A stretch of 64,000 nt of DNA from Gammaproteobacteria bacterium (GCA_024229935.1 JAAERX010000077.1:186001-250000), one strand, 5' to 3'; positions 20,790 through 31,640 are shown, numbered from the stretch's first letter. The notes: a model not told the origin generated them from the letters alone. Translations and numbers: made by a program.

Positions 20790-22202
20790 ATGACTCTTAA
20801 AACACGTTTTGCCCCCAGCCCAACCGGCTATCTGCATATAGGAGGTGTCCGTACGGCATTGTTTTCCTGGTTGCATGCCAGAAGGCATGGAGGCTCATTT
20901 GTGCTGCGTATAGAAGATACGGACCGGGAACGCTCTACCCAGGTGTCTATTGATGCGATTCTTGAGGGCATGAAGTGGCTTGGGCTGAGCTGGGATGAGG
21001 GTCCGTATTACCAGACAGACCGCTTTGACCGCTATAAGGAACTGGCTAACAAGCTGCTTGCTGATGATAAAGCTTACCGTTGTTATTGCAGCAAGGAAGA
21101 GCTGGATAGGATACGTACAGAGCAGGTTGCTCGAGGTGAGAACCCTCGTTATGACGGCCGCTGTCGAAAGCGTACAGAACCTTGTGGGGATGTGAGCCCG
21201 GTTATCCGTTTTCATATACCTGAAACCGGGCATGTGGAGATCGATGACCTTGTGCGCGGGAAAGTGACCTATGAAAATGACATGTTGGATGATCTGGTCA
21301 TTATGCGTCCGGATGGCACACCCACATTTCATTTTGGTGTAGTTATAGATGATGCGGATATGGGGATAACACACGTTATTCGTGGGGACGACCATCTCAA
21401 CAATACAGCCCGTCATGTACACATTATCGAAGCGCTTGGGTTTACACGTCCGGTCTATGCACATCTGCCGATGATTCTGGGGGCTGATGGTTCGCGTTTG
21501 TCAAAACGCCATGGTGCAGTCAATGTGCTGGAGTACCGTGAAGAGGGATATTTGCCAGAGGCAGTACTGAATTACTTGGTTCGTCTTGGCTGGTCTCATG
21601 GTGATCAGGAATTATTCAGTCTTGATGAAATGATTGAGTTATTTGATGTTAGTGATGTCAATGCATCAGCCTCAAAATTTAACCCGGAAAAACTGACTTG
21701 GTTAAACCAGCAATACATCATGGCGGCTGACCCTATTGATCTGATGCCGCAATTTCTTGAGCAGATGGGTAAGGTGGGTGTAGACCCTTCTAAGGGACCG
21801 GCGCCACAAAGGGTGATTGAAGCCTATCGTGAGCGGGCTGAAACGCTTAGAGAGCTGGCTGCTAGTGTGCGTTACCTCTATGAGGATGAGGTGCCGCTGG
21901 ATGAGAAATCTGCCAAAAAGAATCTTCGCCCGGTTATTAAGGATGCGCTTGAGGCATTAAGCGATGAGTTTGCAACTATCGATACGTGGAGTGCTGCCAA
22001 TATTCATGCAGCTATGGAAAAAGTGGCCAACAAACGTGAGCTTAAATTTGGCAAAATTGGTCAGCCCTTAAGGGTTGCTGTTACGGGAGGGCCGATAAGT
22101 CCTCCGATTGACATAACGGTTGAGTTGGTTGGCAAGGAGCGAACGCTGGCTAGGCTGGGTAAAGCTGTGGTGTATATAGATGCTAGGATTGCGGCAGGGT
22201 AG
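20790..22202 (+). CDS. gltX: Glutamyl-tRNA synthetase
   Basis: TRFAPSPTGYLHIGGVRTALFSWLHAR; GSRLSKRHGAVNVLEY; start at 20790. Confidence 0.97.
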   Translation: MTLKTRFAPSPTGYLHIGGVRTALFSWLHARRHGGSFVLRIEDTDRERSTQVSIDAILEGMKWLGLSWDEGPYYQTDRFDRYKELANKLLADDKAYRCYCSKEELDRIRTEQVARGENPRYDGRCRKRTEPCGDVSPVIRFHIPETGHVEIDDLVRGKVTYENDMLDDLVIMRPDGTPTFHFGVVIDDADMGITHVIRGDDHLNNTARHVHIIEALGFTRPVYAHLPMILGADGSRLSKRHGAVNVLEYREEGYLPEAVLNYLVRLGWSHGDQELFSLDEMIELFDVSDVNASASKFNPEKLTWLNQQYIMAADPIDLMPQFLEQMGKVGVDPSKGPAPQRVIEAYRERAETLRELAASVRYLYEDEVPLDEKSAKKNLRPVIKDALEALSDEFATIDTWSAANIHAAMEKVANKRELKFGKIGQPLRVAVTGGPISPPIDITVELVGKERTLARLGKAVVYIDARIAAG

Positions 22203-22506
22203 AAAATATAGCCACAAAAAACTCACCTATTAAAATGGAGATGGGGCGACAGTGCAGATTAAATCAAATGGACCTGATTACCTATGCGCTCAACAGGAAG
22301 CAGATTTAGATCATTTTAATGCCCCCTGAGTGCTCTTATGTGGCCTCTCTGGTTGCAGTCTGCTTTTACTCCCTCACTAAGGGAAAACCTCAGTTTGAAT
22401 AGCAAACCTAGCAGGTTTAGCCCTTTGGGAGTTGCATCTATGTATAGCAATGGACAACAGCTAAAGGCTTACTTGAGATCGTCTGTGTATTATCTGTACA
22501 AAGAAT

Positions 22507-22537
22507 AAAGGGCTTACAGTGTAAGCTGTAAGCCCTT
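22507..22537 (-). terminator. Terminator downstream of tRNA-Ala/tRNA-Glu
   Basis: Minus strand AAGGGCTTACAG-cttaca-CTGTAAGCCCTTT then ATTCTTT. Confidence 0.75.
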
Positions 22538-22545
22538 GAATTGTA

Positions 22546-22620
22546 TGGCGTCCCCAAGGGGATTTGAACCCCTGTTACCGCCGTGAAAGGGCGGTGTCCT
22601 AACCACTAGACGATGGGGAC
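22546..22620 (-). tRNA. tRNA-Glu (anticodon TTC), CCA encoded
   Basis: GTCCCCATCGTCTAGTGGTTAGGACACCGCCCTTTCACGGCGGTAACAGGGGTTCGAATCCCCTTGGGGACGCCA. Confidence 0.96.
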
Positions 22621-22647
22621 GAGACGGTAGCAAAGCTATCGCAAACT

Positions 22648-22723
<76 letters not shown>

Positions 22724-22943
22724 AAGCTCGTCGCGGCGAGACTGTACGCGAGCCCCCAGGGGGTGTCAAGGAAGGCAGAGGCTTCTAGCCCCTGTAATCA
22801 GAGTACCTGAGGGGTTTGGTGAGTTTCTCCTTTTGAGTCCGTGAGATATTCTAAAGGGTGTATATGTTGTGTTGGTAACACCCTGTCTGCTATGTGAAAA
22901 TACAGGCAATGCCGTAATTCGTGTTGTAGGTGGATACAACAGG

Positions 22944-25019
22944 ATGTGGGCGGTGTTACTAACGGGTGTGGGTTTGAATCAGATATTTCCGTATATCGCT
23001 GTTGCGGCTGTTAGCCTGATATTGGCTTGTTATGTATTGACTGCAGGAGCGGGTCTTATTTTTCGTTCCCAGGTGCTCGGTGCCGCACTGGCTGGCCTGG
23101 TCTGGGCTTTGTGGTATGGCCTTGTCCCTCAGGACTGGGACCGTGGTGTCGGATCATTTCTTGCTGAATTAATACTATTGATAGGCTGGTTCGGTTTACT
23201 GGAACGTATTTTACGTGGCCCATATCTGCAATCAATGCCTGAGCTGGTACGCAGAGGGGTACGCTGGGTATGGCTGTTGGTGTTATTGCTGGCAACCGTT
23301 GTGCTCCTATCACCGGCCAGTCTGCAGCAAATCCTGCCGCTTTATGAAGTTCTGCCTGCGGGTTTACTGACACTAAGTCTGCTTGCCTTTGTTTTATCTG
23401 CCCAGTTATACGGTGATGCCACTATTGAGCCATACTCAGCTCTGCGCGCTTTTTGTCTTGCGGCCGTGCTGATTCTTGGTAGTCAGAGTTTTATGTATGC
23501 TCTTGTGTTACTGATGCCGGTTACACCGGACTGGCTTAGTTTGCTAAGGGTTGTGGCTTTGCTGATTGCAGCAGGCTTGCTTGCGTTTTGTGTCCATATT
23601 AATCCTCAGTGGTCACTGGCTATTTTTGTGTCCCCTGAGGCTCGGGTATATGCGCCACGCTTACTGACAGCGGGGGGTGTTTTATTGCTGGTGCTGGTAT
23701 CCATACCACTGTTCCGTGCCCTTAATCCGGATACAGTTATTTGGGCTGCCCCATTTTATGTCGTGATGCTGGCGCTATTTTTTCTGCCGGTGCTGTTCTC
23801 AGAACAATTGAGGGCTCAGTTGCGTGTATTTGTCAGTAAGCACTTTCTGCCGTTTCGGTATGACTACAGAGAAGAATGGTTACGTTTGATTGATACGTTG
23901 GCCTCCCCTGGACAAGAAAAGCCTCTACCTGAGAGAGCTATTCAGGCGCTGGCACAGATTGTTGGCAGCCCTGCCGGTGTACTTTGGATGCGTACCTCTG
24001 AGGAGGGTGCCTTTCAGTGTATAGAGTCCTGGAACACTAAGCTGTCATCAGATGTCATGGTTGACCCTGCTGACCCGGTCATCATGTTTATGCGTGAACG
24101 TCAATGGATTCTGGATACAGCAGAGCTTAACCGTCAGCCAGATTTGTACCCGGGTTTAAGTCGTCCTGGCTGGCTGGAATCTTTTCCTGATGTTTTATTG
24201 ATTGTGCCGTTGATTAGCAGTGAAACAGTAATTGGTTTTGTAGTTTTACTTCAATCAAGTTCTGCTTTTCGACTGACGTTTGAAGAGATTGATCTGTTAA
24301 GAACATCAGGACGACAGGTTGCTGCTCATTTGGCGCAATACCATGCTGACCGGCAGTTGGCAGAGTCACGTCAGTTTGAGGCTTTTAATCGTTTGACTGC
24401 CTTTGTCATGCATGACCTCAAGAATCTTATTGCCCAGCAGTCCCTGATGGTAAAGAACGCTACAAAACATAAGGGCAACCCGAAGTTTTTTGAAGATGCG
24501 ATGGCGACTATTGATAATTCAGTTGCACGTATGAATAAGTTGTTGCAACAACTGCAGACGGGTGATGCCAGTGGTCCCTGTCGTGTAGTTAGCATGGCGT
24601 CATGTATACAAGATGCACAACGAAAATGTATAGGCCAGGAGCCTGAACCTATATTTACTGAGCCATCTTTGGACATTGAGGTGAACATTGATGCTGAGCG
24701 TTTGACAAGCATTCTTGCGCACTTGATCCGTAATGCGCAGGATGCTTGTGATGCGTCAGGAGAGGTGTGCATTGAACTTGATATTTCAGATAACCGTATC
24801 TGTCTGGATATTCGTGACAATGGCTGTGGGATGGAAGAAGAATTTGTTCGTAACCGATTATTTCGTCCTTTTGATACGACCAAGGGAAGTCAGGGTATGG
24901 GCATAGGTGCCTATCAGGCCCGATCATTTATTGTTTCAACAGGTGGTTCAATGCGGGTAGATTCAGCTCCTGGTGAAGGGACCTTGGTGTCTATACAGCT
25001 ACCACTTGCAGAAATCTGA
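22944..25019 (+). CDS. prsK: PEP-CTERM system histidine kinase PrsK-like
   Basis: Multi-TM N-terminus, GAF-like middle, HK core (FVMHDLKNLIAQQSLMVKNA, DNGCGMEEEFVRNRLFRPFDTTKGSQGMGIGAYQ); adjacent PrsR; start uncertain (ORF from 22869). Confidence 0.85.
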   Translation: MWAVLLTGVGLNQIFPYIAVAAVSLILACYVLTAGAGLIFRSQVLGAALAGLVWALWYGLVPQDWDRGVGSFLAELILLIGWFGLLERILRGPYLQSMPELVRRGVRWVWLLVLLLATVVLLSPASLQQILPLYEVLPAGLLTLSLLAFVLSAQLYGDATIEPYSALRAFCLAAVLILGSQSFMYALVLLMPVTPDWLSLLRVVALLIAAGLLAFCVHINPQWSLAIFVSPEARVYAPRLLTAGGVLLLVLVSIPLFRALNPDTVIWAAPFYVVMLALFFLPVLFSEQLRAQLRVFVSKHFLPFRYDYREEWLRLIDTLASPGQEKPLPERAIQALAQIVGSPAGVLWMRTSEEGAFQCIESWNTKLSSDVMVDPADPVIMFMRERQWILDTAELNRQPDLYPGLSRPGWLESFPDVLLIVPLISSETVIGFVVLLQSSSAFRLTFEEIDLLRTSGRQVAAHLAQYHADRQLAESRQFEAFNRLTAFVMHDLKNLIAQQSLMVKNATKHKGNPKFFEDAMATIDNSVARMNKLLQQLQTGDASGPCRVVSMASCIQDAQRKCIGQEPEPIFTEPSLDIEVNIDAERLTSILAHLIRNAQDACDASGEVCIELDISDNRICLDIRDNGCGMEEEFVRNRLFRPFDTTKGSQGMGIGAYQARSFIVSTGGSMRVDSAPGEGTLVSIQLPLAEI

Positions 25020-25113
25020 GTTTAAGGTATTGAATAGTATGGTCAAGCAGGTAGGTATATCGGTAAACTAACTTTGTGTGTTGATATATATCTAAGTCGA
25101 AGCATGCGTACAC

Positions 25114-26490
25114 ATGGAGATGAAGTTGAGTAAGCCCACAAGAAAATTACTTGTAGTGGAAGATGACCCTGGCCTGCAGAGTCAGTTACGCTGGTGCTTT
25201 GAAAATTATGAGGTGCTTGTTGCTGAGGACAGGGAGTCTGCGCTGGCTCAGTTGAGACGTCATGAGCCGGCTGTGGTTTTGCAGGATTTGGGTTTGCCAC
25301 CTGATTCAGAAGGTGTGGCTGAAGGGTTCGCAACGCTGGAAGAAACGCTATCAATCTCACCTGATACCAAGGTCATAGTGGTTACCGGGCATGGTGACCA
25401 GGAAAATGCCTTACGTGCAGTCAGTCTTGGTGCATATGATTTTTATCAAAAACCGGTAGAGACAGAAACTCTTCAGTTAATTGTTGATCGTGCTTACCAG
25501 ATGTGTGAACTGGAGCAGGAAAATCAACGTTTGTTGCGACAGGAGAGTACATCTCCACTCGATGGGATTATTGCGGCCAGTGAAAAGATGTTGGAAGTTT
25601 GTCGTATGGTTGAGAAAGTGGCACCGACTAATGCGACAACGCTGCTTTTGGGGGAGAGTGGTACAGGTAAAGAGTTGCTTGCACGTGCACTGCATTCACT
25701 GAGTGACAGGGCCGACAAGCCTTTTGTGGCAATAAATTGCGCTGCGATTCCGGACAGTCTGCTGGAAAGTGAACTATTTGGGCATGAAAAAGGCGCATTC
25801 ACAGGTGCCGTTAAGCAGACACAAGGGCGCATAGAAACGGCAGATACGGGTACATTATTTCTAGACGAGCTAGGCGATATGCCGCTCGCACTGCAGTCCA
25901 AGTTATTACGCTTTTTACAGGAACGCGTTATCGAGCGTGTTGGTGGACGTGAGGAAATCAATGTAGATGTACGGGTTGTTTGTGCGACAAACCAGAATCT
26001 TGAGACTGCCATCCAGGATGGCGGGTTTCGAGAAGATTTGTATTACCGTATTAGTGAAATAACAATTGATATACCACCTTTGCGTGAGCGTAAAGGTGGG
26101 CGTGTCATCCTTGCCCGAAGTTTATTAGAGAAATTTTCGGCCCAGCAGGGGAGGGCTTTTAAAGGCTTTAGTACAGATGCACAGAATGCTATCCAAAATT
26201 ATCACTGGCCTGGTAATGTACGTGAGCTGGAGAATAAAATTAAAGGTGCCATCATTATGGCAGAGGGCAAGCAGATTACAGCAGTAGACATGGCGTTGAC
26301 TGACGTTGATGACACTCCACCGAGTCTGAACTTGCGAGAGGTGCGCCGGAATGCTGAAGGTCAGGCAATTCGACGGGCACTGGTACATGCATCCGGCAAT
26401 ATTTCTAAAGCCGCTAAAACGCTGGGTATTACTAGACCGACTTTGTATGACTTATTGGAAAAGTACGGTATTAGGTCAGAGAAGAGCTGA
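25114..26490 (+). CDS. prsR: Sigma-54-dependent response regulator, PEP-CTERM-box PrsR-like
   Basis: Receiver KLLVVEDDPGLQSQLRWCFENYEVLVAEDRESAL; AAA+ GESGTGKELLARALH, KGAFTGAVKQTQG; C-terminal Fis-type HTH ISKAAKTLGITRPTLYDLLEKYGI. Confidence 0.9.
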   Translation: MEMKLSKPTRKLLVVEDDPGLQSQLRWCFENYEVLVAEDRESALAQLRRHEPAVVLQDLGLPPDSEGVAEGFATLEETLSISPDTKVIVVTGHGDQENALRAVSLGAYDFYQKPVETETLQLIVDRAYQMCELEQENQRLLRQESTSPLDGIIAASEKMLEVCRMVEKVAPTNATTLLLGESGTGKELLARALHSLSDRADKPFVAINCAAIPDSLLESELFGHEKGAFTGAVKQTQGRIETADTGTLFLDELGDMPLALQSKLLRFLQERVIERVGGREEINVDVRVVCATNQNLETAIQDGGFREDLYYRISEITIDIPPLRERKGGRVILARSLLEKFSAQQGRAFKGFSTDAQNAIQNYHWPGNVRELENKIKGAIIMAEGKQITAVDMALTDVDDTPPSLNLREVRRNAEGQAIRRALVHASGNISKAAKTLGITRPTLYDLLEKYGIRSEKS

Positions 26491-26507
26491 AAGCTTTGCT
26501 CGCTGCT

Positions 26508-27503
26508 TTACTCTGCAGGATATTTGAGCAGGTGTTTTTCCCAGTCCAGTTGTGATTGCACAATGATATCAAGGTCGTCATATTTGGGTTTCCAGCCAAG
26601 CATTTCCTGAATGCGGTCGGCTACGGCGATTAACATGGGTGGGTCACCAGCACGGCGTGGGCCTTCTTCGATAGCTAATGATGAACCATGTGCCTTTTCA
26701 ACTGCTGCAAGTACTTCGCGGACACTGTAACCATGCCCATAGCCGCAATTGAGCGTAGCTGATTCGCCACCTTTGCGAAGATACGTGAGCGCATTAAGGT
26801 GTGCGCTGGCAAGGTCTTCTACATGTATGTAGTCCCTTAAACCAGTGCCATCAGGTGTTGGGTAATCAGTACCAAAAATATATAGTTTGTCCCGTTTCCC
26901 TACAGCAGCTTCACAAGCAACTTTTACCAGCAGGGTAGATTTACTGGTGGAGAGCCCTATACGACCACCTGGGTCTGAGCCAGCAACATTAAAATAACGT
27001 AAGGCAACATGCTTTAGCTCAGTTGCACGACTGGTGTCCCTGAGCATCCACTCAGTCATAAGTTTAGAGCTGCCATAGGGGTTGATGGGCTGGTTCGGAG
27101 ACTCTTCTGAGGCGTGGCCTGTTTCTGGTATTCCGTAGACAGCAGCCGTAGAAGAAAAAATAAGATGTTTAACCTTAGCATGGACAGCACAGCTAAGCAG
27201 GTTATGGCTGGAACATGTGTTATTACCATAGTACTTAAGGGGGTCTTCGACAGATTCCGGTACAATAATATGAGCAGCGAAATGCATGATCGTGTCGACG
27301 TTATAGTCAGCTAACACTTTTGTTACCAGATCGTGATCACCCGTATCTCCGACAATGAGCTCGGCACCAAGTACAGCTGATTTGAACCCGGTGGATAGGT
27401 TGTCAAGTACAACAACGTTCTCACCTGCCTCAATAAGTTGACGCGTGACATGGCTGCCGATATAACCGGCGCCTCCTGTAACAAGAATGCTAGTTGAGCT
27501 CAT
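26508..27503 (-). CDS. galE: UDP-glucose 4-epimerase
   Basis: ILVTGGAGYIGSHVTRQLIEAGENVVVLDNLSTG; NPYGSSKLMTEWML; RDYIHVEDLASAHL. Confidence 0.95.
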   Translation of the reverse strand: MSSTSILVTGGAGYIGSHVTRQLIEAGENVVVLDNLSTGFKSAVLGAELIVGDTGDHDLVTKVLADYNVDTIMHFAAHIIVPESVEDPLKYYGNNTCSSHNLLSCAVHAKVKHLIFSSTAAVYGIPETGHASEESPNQPINPYGSSKLMTEWMLRDTSRATELKHVALRYFNVAGSDPGGRIGLSTSKSTLLVKVACEAAVGKRDKLYIFGTDYPTPDGTGLRDYIHVEDLASAHLNALTYLRKGGESATLNCGYGHGYSVREVLAAVEKAHGSSLAIEEGPRRAGDPPMLIAVADRIQEMLGWKPKYDDLDIIVQSQLDWEKHLLKYPAE

Positions 27504-27666
27504 ATGCGAGTTTGTCTCTTTAAGTTATTATTTTAGTATGGCGGTAGAATACCAATAATTCTGTACCGGTTGTCTTATATTCTGTCACTATTAGTAAAAT
27601 CTTTTGTCTGACATAAGTCAGATAGTTATCGTTAAATACCAATGTGCTGGAGTTAGAGCTGTTTTG

Positions 27667-28458
27667 ATGGTGACTTCTTGCTATTCCCAATATGATACCC
27701 ATGTCCTTCTGAATTGTGATGCTCAATATCCTGTATTGCTTGGGTGTGATCATGCCAGTTCACACATACCGCAAGAACTGCACAATCTTGGGGTTACTGA
27801 AGAGCAGTTAACTGAACATATAGCCTGGGATATTGGTGCCGGAGCGGTAGCAGCTGAACTGGGGCAATTGCTGAATGTACCGGTTGTGCTTGGCGCCCAC
27901 TCCCGTCTGGTTGTGGACTGTAATCGTAATCTTGATGATCCAACAGCATTTCCTGTTGAAAGTGATGGTGTAAATGTGCCGGGTAATCAGTCTATAGCTA
28001 CTGAAGAGCGGGAAGCACGGGCCAATGCTTTCTACTGGCCCTATCATCATGCTGTGCGGGATGCATTACGCAATCTTGAACAGTTGGTAGCGGCACCTGC
28101 TTTATTAGCTATTCACAGCTTTACCCCGCAGATGAATGGCTCACTCCGCCCCTGGCATCTGGGGGCTTTATGGGATAAAGACGACCGAATGGCATTACCG
28201 TTCATCAGGCACTTTCGTGAGACGACTAATGTTGTAGTTGGTGATAATGAGCCCTACTCAGGGCGTCACCCGGCTGATTTTACGCTTGACCATCATGCTG
28301 AAGCAGAAGGTTTGCCGCATCTGGGTATAGAGATTAGGCAGGATCTTATAGACAGTGATACCGGAGCAAAATACTGGGCAGCCATTCTGGCAAACGCTCT
28401 GAAACCTATACTTGAGGATAATACCTTGTTTACTCATCGTGCTGGGAGTAGGTCATGA
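27667..28458 (+). CDS. N-formylglutamate amidohydrolase family protein
   Basis: GCDHASSHIPQELHNLGV; HSRLVVDCNRNLDDPTAFP; AIHSFTPQMNG; start at 27667 favoured. Confidence 0.9.
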   Translation: MVTSCYSQYDTHVLLNCDAQYPVLLGCDHASSHIPQELHNLGVTEEQLTEHIAWDIGAGAVAAELGQLLNVPVVLGAHSRLVVDCNRNLDDPTAFPVESDGVNVPGNQSIATEEREARANAFYWPYHHAVRDALRNLEQLVAAPALLAIHSFTPQMNGSLRPWHLGALWDKDDRMALPFIRHFRETTNVVVGDNEPYSGRHPADFTLDHHAEAEGLPHLGIEIRQDLIDSDTGAKYWAAILANALKPILEDNTLFTHRAGSRS

Positions 28459-28474
28459 AGGGAGGTGATAGCGT

Positions 28475-29623
28475 GTGACGAATGTTGAGCCACAATTTAC
28501 ACTGGGTATTGAAGAAGAGTACCTACTTGTTGATACACAGACTATGGAGCTGTCTGTAGATCCACCTGCTGCAATAATCGAAGAGTGTGCCCGACAAAGT
28601 GGTGGGCAGGTAACGCCTGAGTTACTTCGCTCACAGATAGAAGTAGGTACAAAAGTTTGCGCTGATATCCATGAGGCTCGTGAGGATCTGACCAGGTTAA
28701 GGCAGATTGTGGTGAATGTGTCTCGAGAATATGGCTATGCACCTATAGCGGCATCAACACATCCTTTTGGACACTGGACAAAACAACAACCCACCACTCG
28801 TGACCGCTACAGTCATCTTGCTATGGAGATGCAGGCTGCAGGCAGACGATTACTGACCTGTGGTATGCATGTGCATGTTGGTATCAGTGATGATGAATTA
28901 CGCAATGATCTTATGAGTCAGGCGCGCTATTTTTTGCCCCATTTATTGGCTCTAAGTACTTCATCACCTTTTTGGGAAGGTCAGGATACAGGGTTACGCT
29001 CATATCGCCTGACAGTTTTTGATGCTTTGCCGCGTAGCGGGTTGCCAGAGGAGTTTGATAGTTTTGCAGAGTACCAGCGTCATGTTGATAAGCTGGTAAG
29101 TGCAGGCATTATTGAAGACAGTACGATGGTCTGGTGGGATATGCGGCCAAGTGGTCGTTATCCAACATTGGAGACACGAATTTTTGATGTGTGTACCAGT
29201 ATTGATGATGCGGTTGCTCTGGCCGCACTCAATGTTTGTGTTTTACGTACTTTATACCGGCTACGCTTACAAAATCAGCGTTGGCGGATTTATAACCGTA
29301 TGCTCATTAACGAGAATCGCTGGCGGGCAATGCGTTATGGCCTGGATGAAGGCTTGCTTGACTTGGTGAAGGGTGAGCTTGTGCCTTTTGCCGAGTTGTT
29401 ACAGGAAATTATTGAGCTTATTAGTGAAGATGCAGCAGCATTGGGTTGTGAGCAGGAAATAGCACATTTGTTTACCATTATGAAGAGGGGTACCAGTGCA
29501 CACCGACAAGTTGCAGTGATGGAGGCGGCACTAGGAGATGGTGCTACGCAAGAGGATGCTTTGAGGTCTGTTGTACATTTTCTTGTTGATGAAACAGCTG
29601 GAGGCGCAAAGAGTGCGCAATAA
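28475..29623 (+). CDS. Carboxylate-amine ligase, YbdK/GCS2 family
   Basis: FTLGIEEEYLLVDTQTMEL; LTCGMHVHVGI; ETRIFDVCTSIDDAVALAAL; GTG start with GGAGGTGATA. Confidence 0.9.
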   Translation: MTNVEPQFTLGIEEEYLLVDTQTMELSVDPPAAIIEECARQSGGQVTPELLRSQIEVGTKVCADIHEAREDLTRLRQIVVNVSREYGYAPIAASTHPFGHWTKQQPTTRDRYSHLAMEMQAAGRRLLTCGMHVHVGISDDELRNDLMSQARYFLPHLLALSTSSPFWEGQDTGLRSYRLTVFDALPRSGLPEEFDSFAEYQRHVDKLVSAGIIEDSTMVWWDMRPSGRYPTLETRIFDVCTSIDDAVALAALNVCVLRTLYRLRLQNQRWRIYNRMLINENRWRAMRYGLDEGLLDLVKGELVPFAELLQEIIELISEDAAALGCEQEIAHLFTIMKRGTSAHRQVAVMEAALGDGATQEDALRSVVHFLVDETAGGAKSAQ

Positions 29624-29719
29624 TAAGTTATTAAGCTCGTTATCTTCTGGTTTCATATTTGTGCGAAAGAAAATATTGTTTGCGCAGCAAATATTATTAA
29701 AACAACTGGCTTTCAAGAC

Positions 29720-30697
29720 ATGATTTCTCCGCCGGTAGCAAAGGAAATATCTATTGCACCCATGATGGAACGTACTGACCGTCATTGCAGGTATTTTCAT
29801 CGCTTGCTTGCTCCAGATGTTAGGTTGTACACAGAGATGGTCGTTGCTCAGGCCGTTATAAAAGGGGATCGCCAAAAATTACTGAGATTTGATCCAGTGG
29901 AAAGCCCGTTAGCCTTACAACTTGGAGGTAGTGATCCTGCATTGCTTGCCAAAGCAGCCCGGATAGGTGAACAGTGGGGCTATGATGAAATTAATCTTAA
30001 TATTGGTTGCCCCAGTGACAGGGTGCAGTCGGGTCGTTTTGGTGCATGTCTGATGGCTGAGCCGGAAATTGTAGCAGCAAGTGTCAATGCTATGGGTGAG
30101 GTTGTCAGTATCCCAGTAACTGTTAAAACGCGTATTGGCATTGATGATCATGATGAGTATGAATACCTGGCTCATTTTATAGAAACTGTTGCCGCTGCCG
30201 GTTGCACAATGTTTATTGTGCATGCTCGTAAAGCTATTCTTAAGGGTCTGCTTAGCCCCAAAGAAAATAGATCTATTCCTCCGCTGCACTATGATGTTGT
30301 ATATCGTCTCAGACAGGAGTTCCCAGAACTGCGCATTGTTATAAATGGTGGGGTGCGCACAACTTTAGATGCCAAGTTACACTTGAAAGAAGTGGAAGGG
30401 GTGATGATAGGGCGGCAAGCCTACAGCGACCCTTATTGGCTTACAGAATTACAAGGTCTTTTGTTACCTGTTGGTGCAAAATGGAAAGCCCCGTCACGTG
30501 AGAGCATTGTTAAGCAAATGGCCGAATATGCTGGACGTGAGCTCAGCAGCGGAACACGTTTACATCATATTAGCCGACATATGCTGGGCCTCTATAGTGG
30601 GCAACCGGGTGCAAGAGCCTGGCGCAGATTTCTCAGTGAAGGAGCTGTTAATCCGGATTCAGGTCCTGAGATTCTTCTTGAATCGCTGCGTCATTAA
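29720..30697 (+). CDS. dusA: tRNA-dihydrouridine synthase DusA
   Basis: IAPMMERTDRHCRYFHRLLAPDVRLYTEM; NIGCPSDRVQSGRFGACLM; VHARKAILKGLLSPKENRSIPPLHYDVV. Confidence 0.95.
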   Translation: MISPPVAKEISIAPMMERTDRHCRYFHRLLAPDVRLYTEMVVAQAVIKGDRQKLLRFDPVESPLALQLGGSDPALLAKAARIGEQWGYDEINLNIGCPSDRVQSGRFGACLMAEPEIVAASVNAMGEVVSIPVTVKTRIGIDDHDEYEYLAHFIETVAAAGCTMFIVHARKAILKGLLSPKENRSIPPLHYDVVYRLRQEFPELRIVINGGVRTTLDAKLHLKEVEGVMIGRQAYSDPYWLTELQGLLLPVGAKWKAPSRESIVKQMAEYAGRELSSGTRLHHISRHMLGLYSGQPGARAWRRFLSEGAVNPDSGPEILLESLRH

Positions 30698-30800
30698 GCT
30701 TATTTCTATTTGTAGTTGGGTAATGTTAGCTATATATATACAATTATACGATTGGACTATATGAACGGGTTTCTTAAACCTTAGATAAAGGGATAAACGA

Positions 30801-31640
30801 ATGGCTGTGCGTAGTGATGATATCTTGGAAAAGAAGGAAATAGCGGGCCCGACAATGGCGGAGCAAGCTGACCGACATGAACTCTATGAGGCATCAGTCC
30901 AGAATGTTGAGGAAGAATGTCGCTTCATTACAAATACATTTAAGGCTTTGCGGGGACGAGAGCCACAGAGTTTGCGTGAGGATTTTTGTGGTACGGCAAG
31001 TGCTGCCTGTCACTGGATCACACTTGGCCCAGAGCGTGTTGCTATAGGTGTGGACTTTGATCCAGAGGTGCTTGACTGGGGCCGAAAAAATCGACTGAGT
31101 CGCCTGACAGCTGAGGAACAAAGTCGTGTCAAACTTATAGAGTCAGATGTGCTGGATGTGTCGACAGAGCAGGTGGATGCTGTTGGGGCCATGAATTTCA
31201 GTTATTGGATATTTCAGACCCGTCCCCTGATGATTCAGTACTTCTCTCAAATTCGTGAAGCACTAAAAGATGATGGGTTATTTTTCCTTGATGCCTTTGG
31301 TGGTTATGAGTCGATGGAAGAGATGAAGGAAAAGACCAAGTATGAAAACTTCACTTATGTATGGGATCAGGCCAGGTATTCTCCGGTAAGTGGAGAAATG
31401 GAATGCCATATTCACTTTAAATTTCCTGATAAATCCAAACTGAAAAAAGCATTTTCATATACCTGGCGTCTATGGACTTTGCCGGAAATAAAGGAATTAT
31501 TGCTTGAGGCAGGATTCCGGAACCCAACTGTGTACTGGGAGGGTACGGATAAGGATGGGGAAGGTGACGGTGTATTTACGCCCGATGACCGTGGCGAAGC
31601 GGATGCAGGTTGGATTGCCTATATAGTTGCTGAGAAATAG
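30801..31640 (+). CDS. Class I SAM-dependent methyltransferase
   Basis: LREDFCGTASAACHWI; GVDFDPEVLDWGRKNR; FLDAFGGYESMEEM. Confidence 0.8.
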   Translation: MAVRSDDILEKKEIAGPTMAEQADRHELYEASVQNVEEECRFITNTFKALRGREPQSLREDFCGTASAACHWITLGPERVAIGVDFDPEVLDWGRKNRLSRLTAEEQSRVKLIESDVLDVSTEQVDAVGAMNFSYWIFQTRPLMIQYFSQIREALKDDGLFFLDAFGGYESMEEMKEKTKYENFTYVWDQARYSPVSGEMECHIHFKFPDKSKLKKAFSYTWRLWTLPEIKELLLEAGFRNPTVYWEGTDKDGEGDGVFTPDDRGEADAGWIAYIVAEK

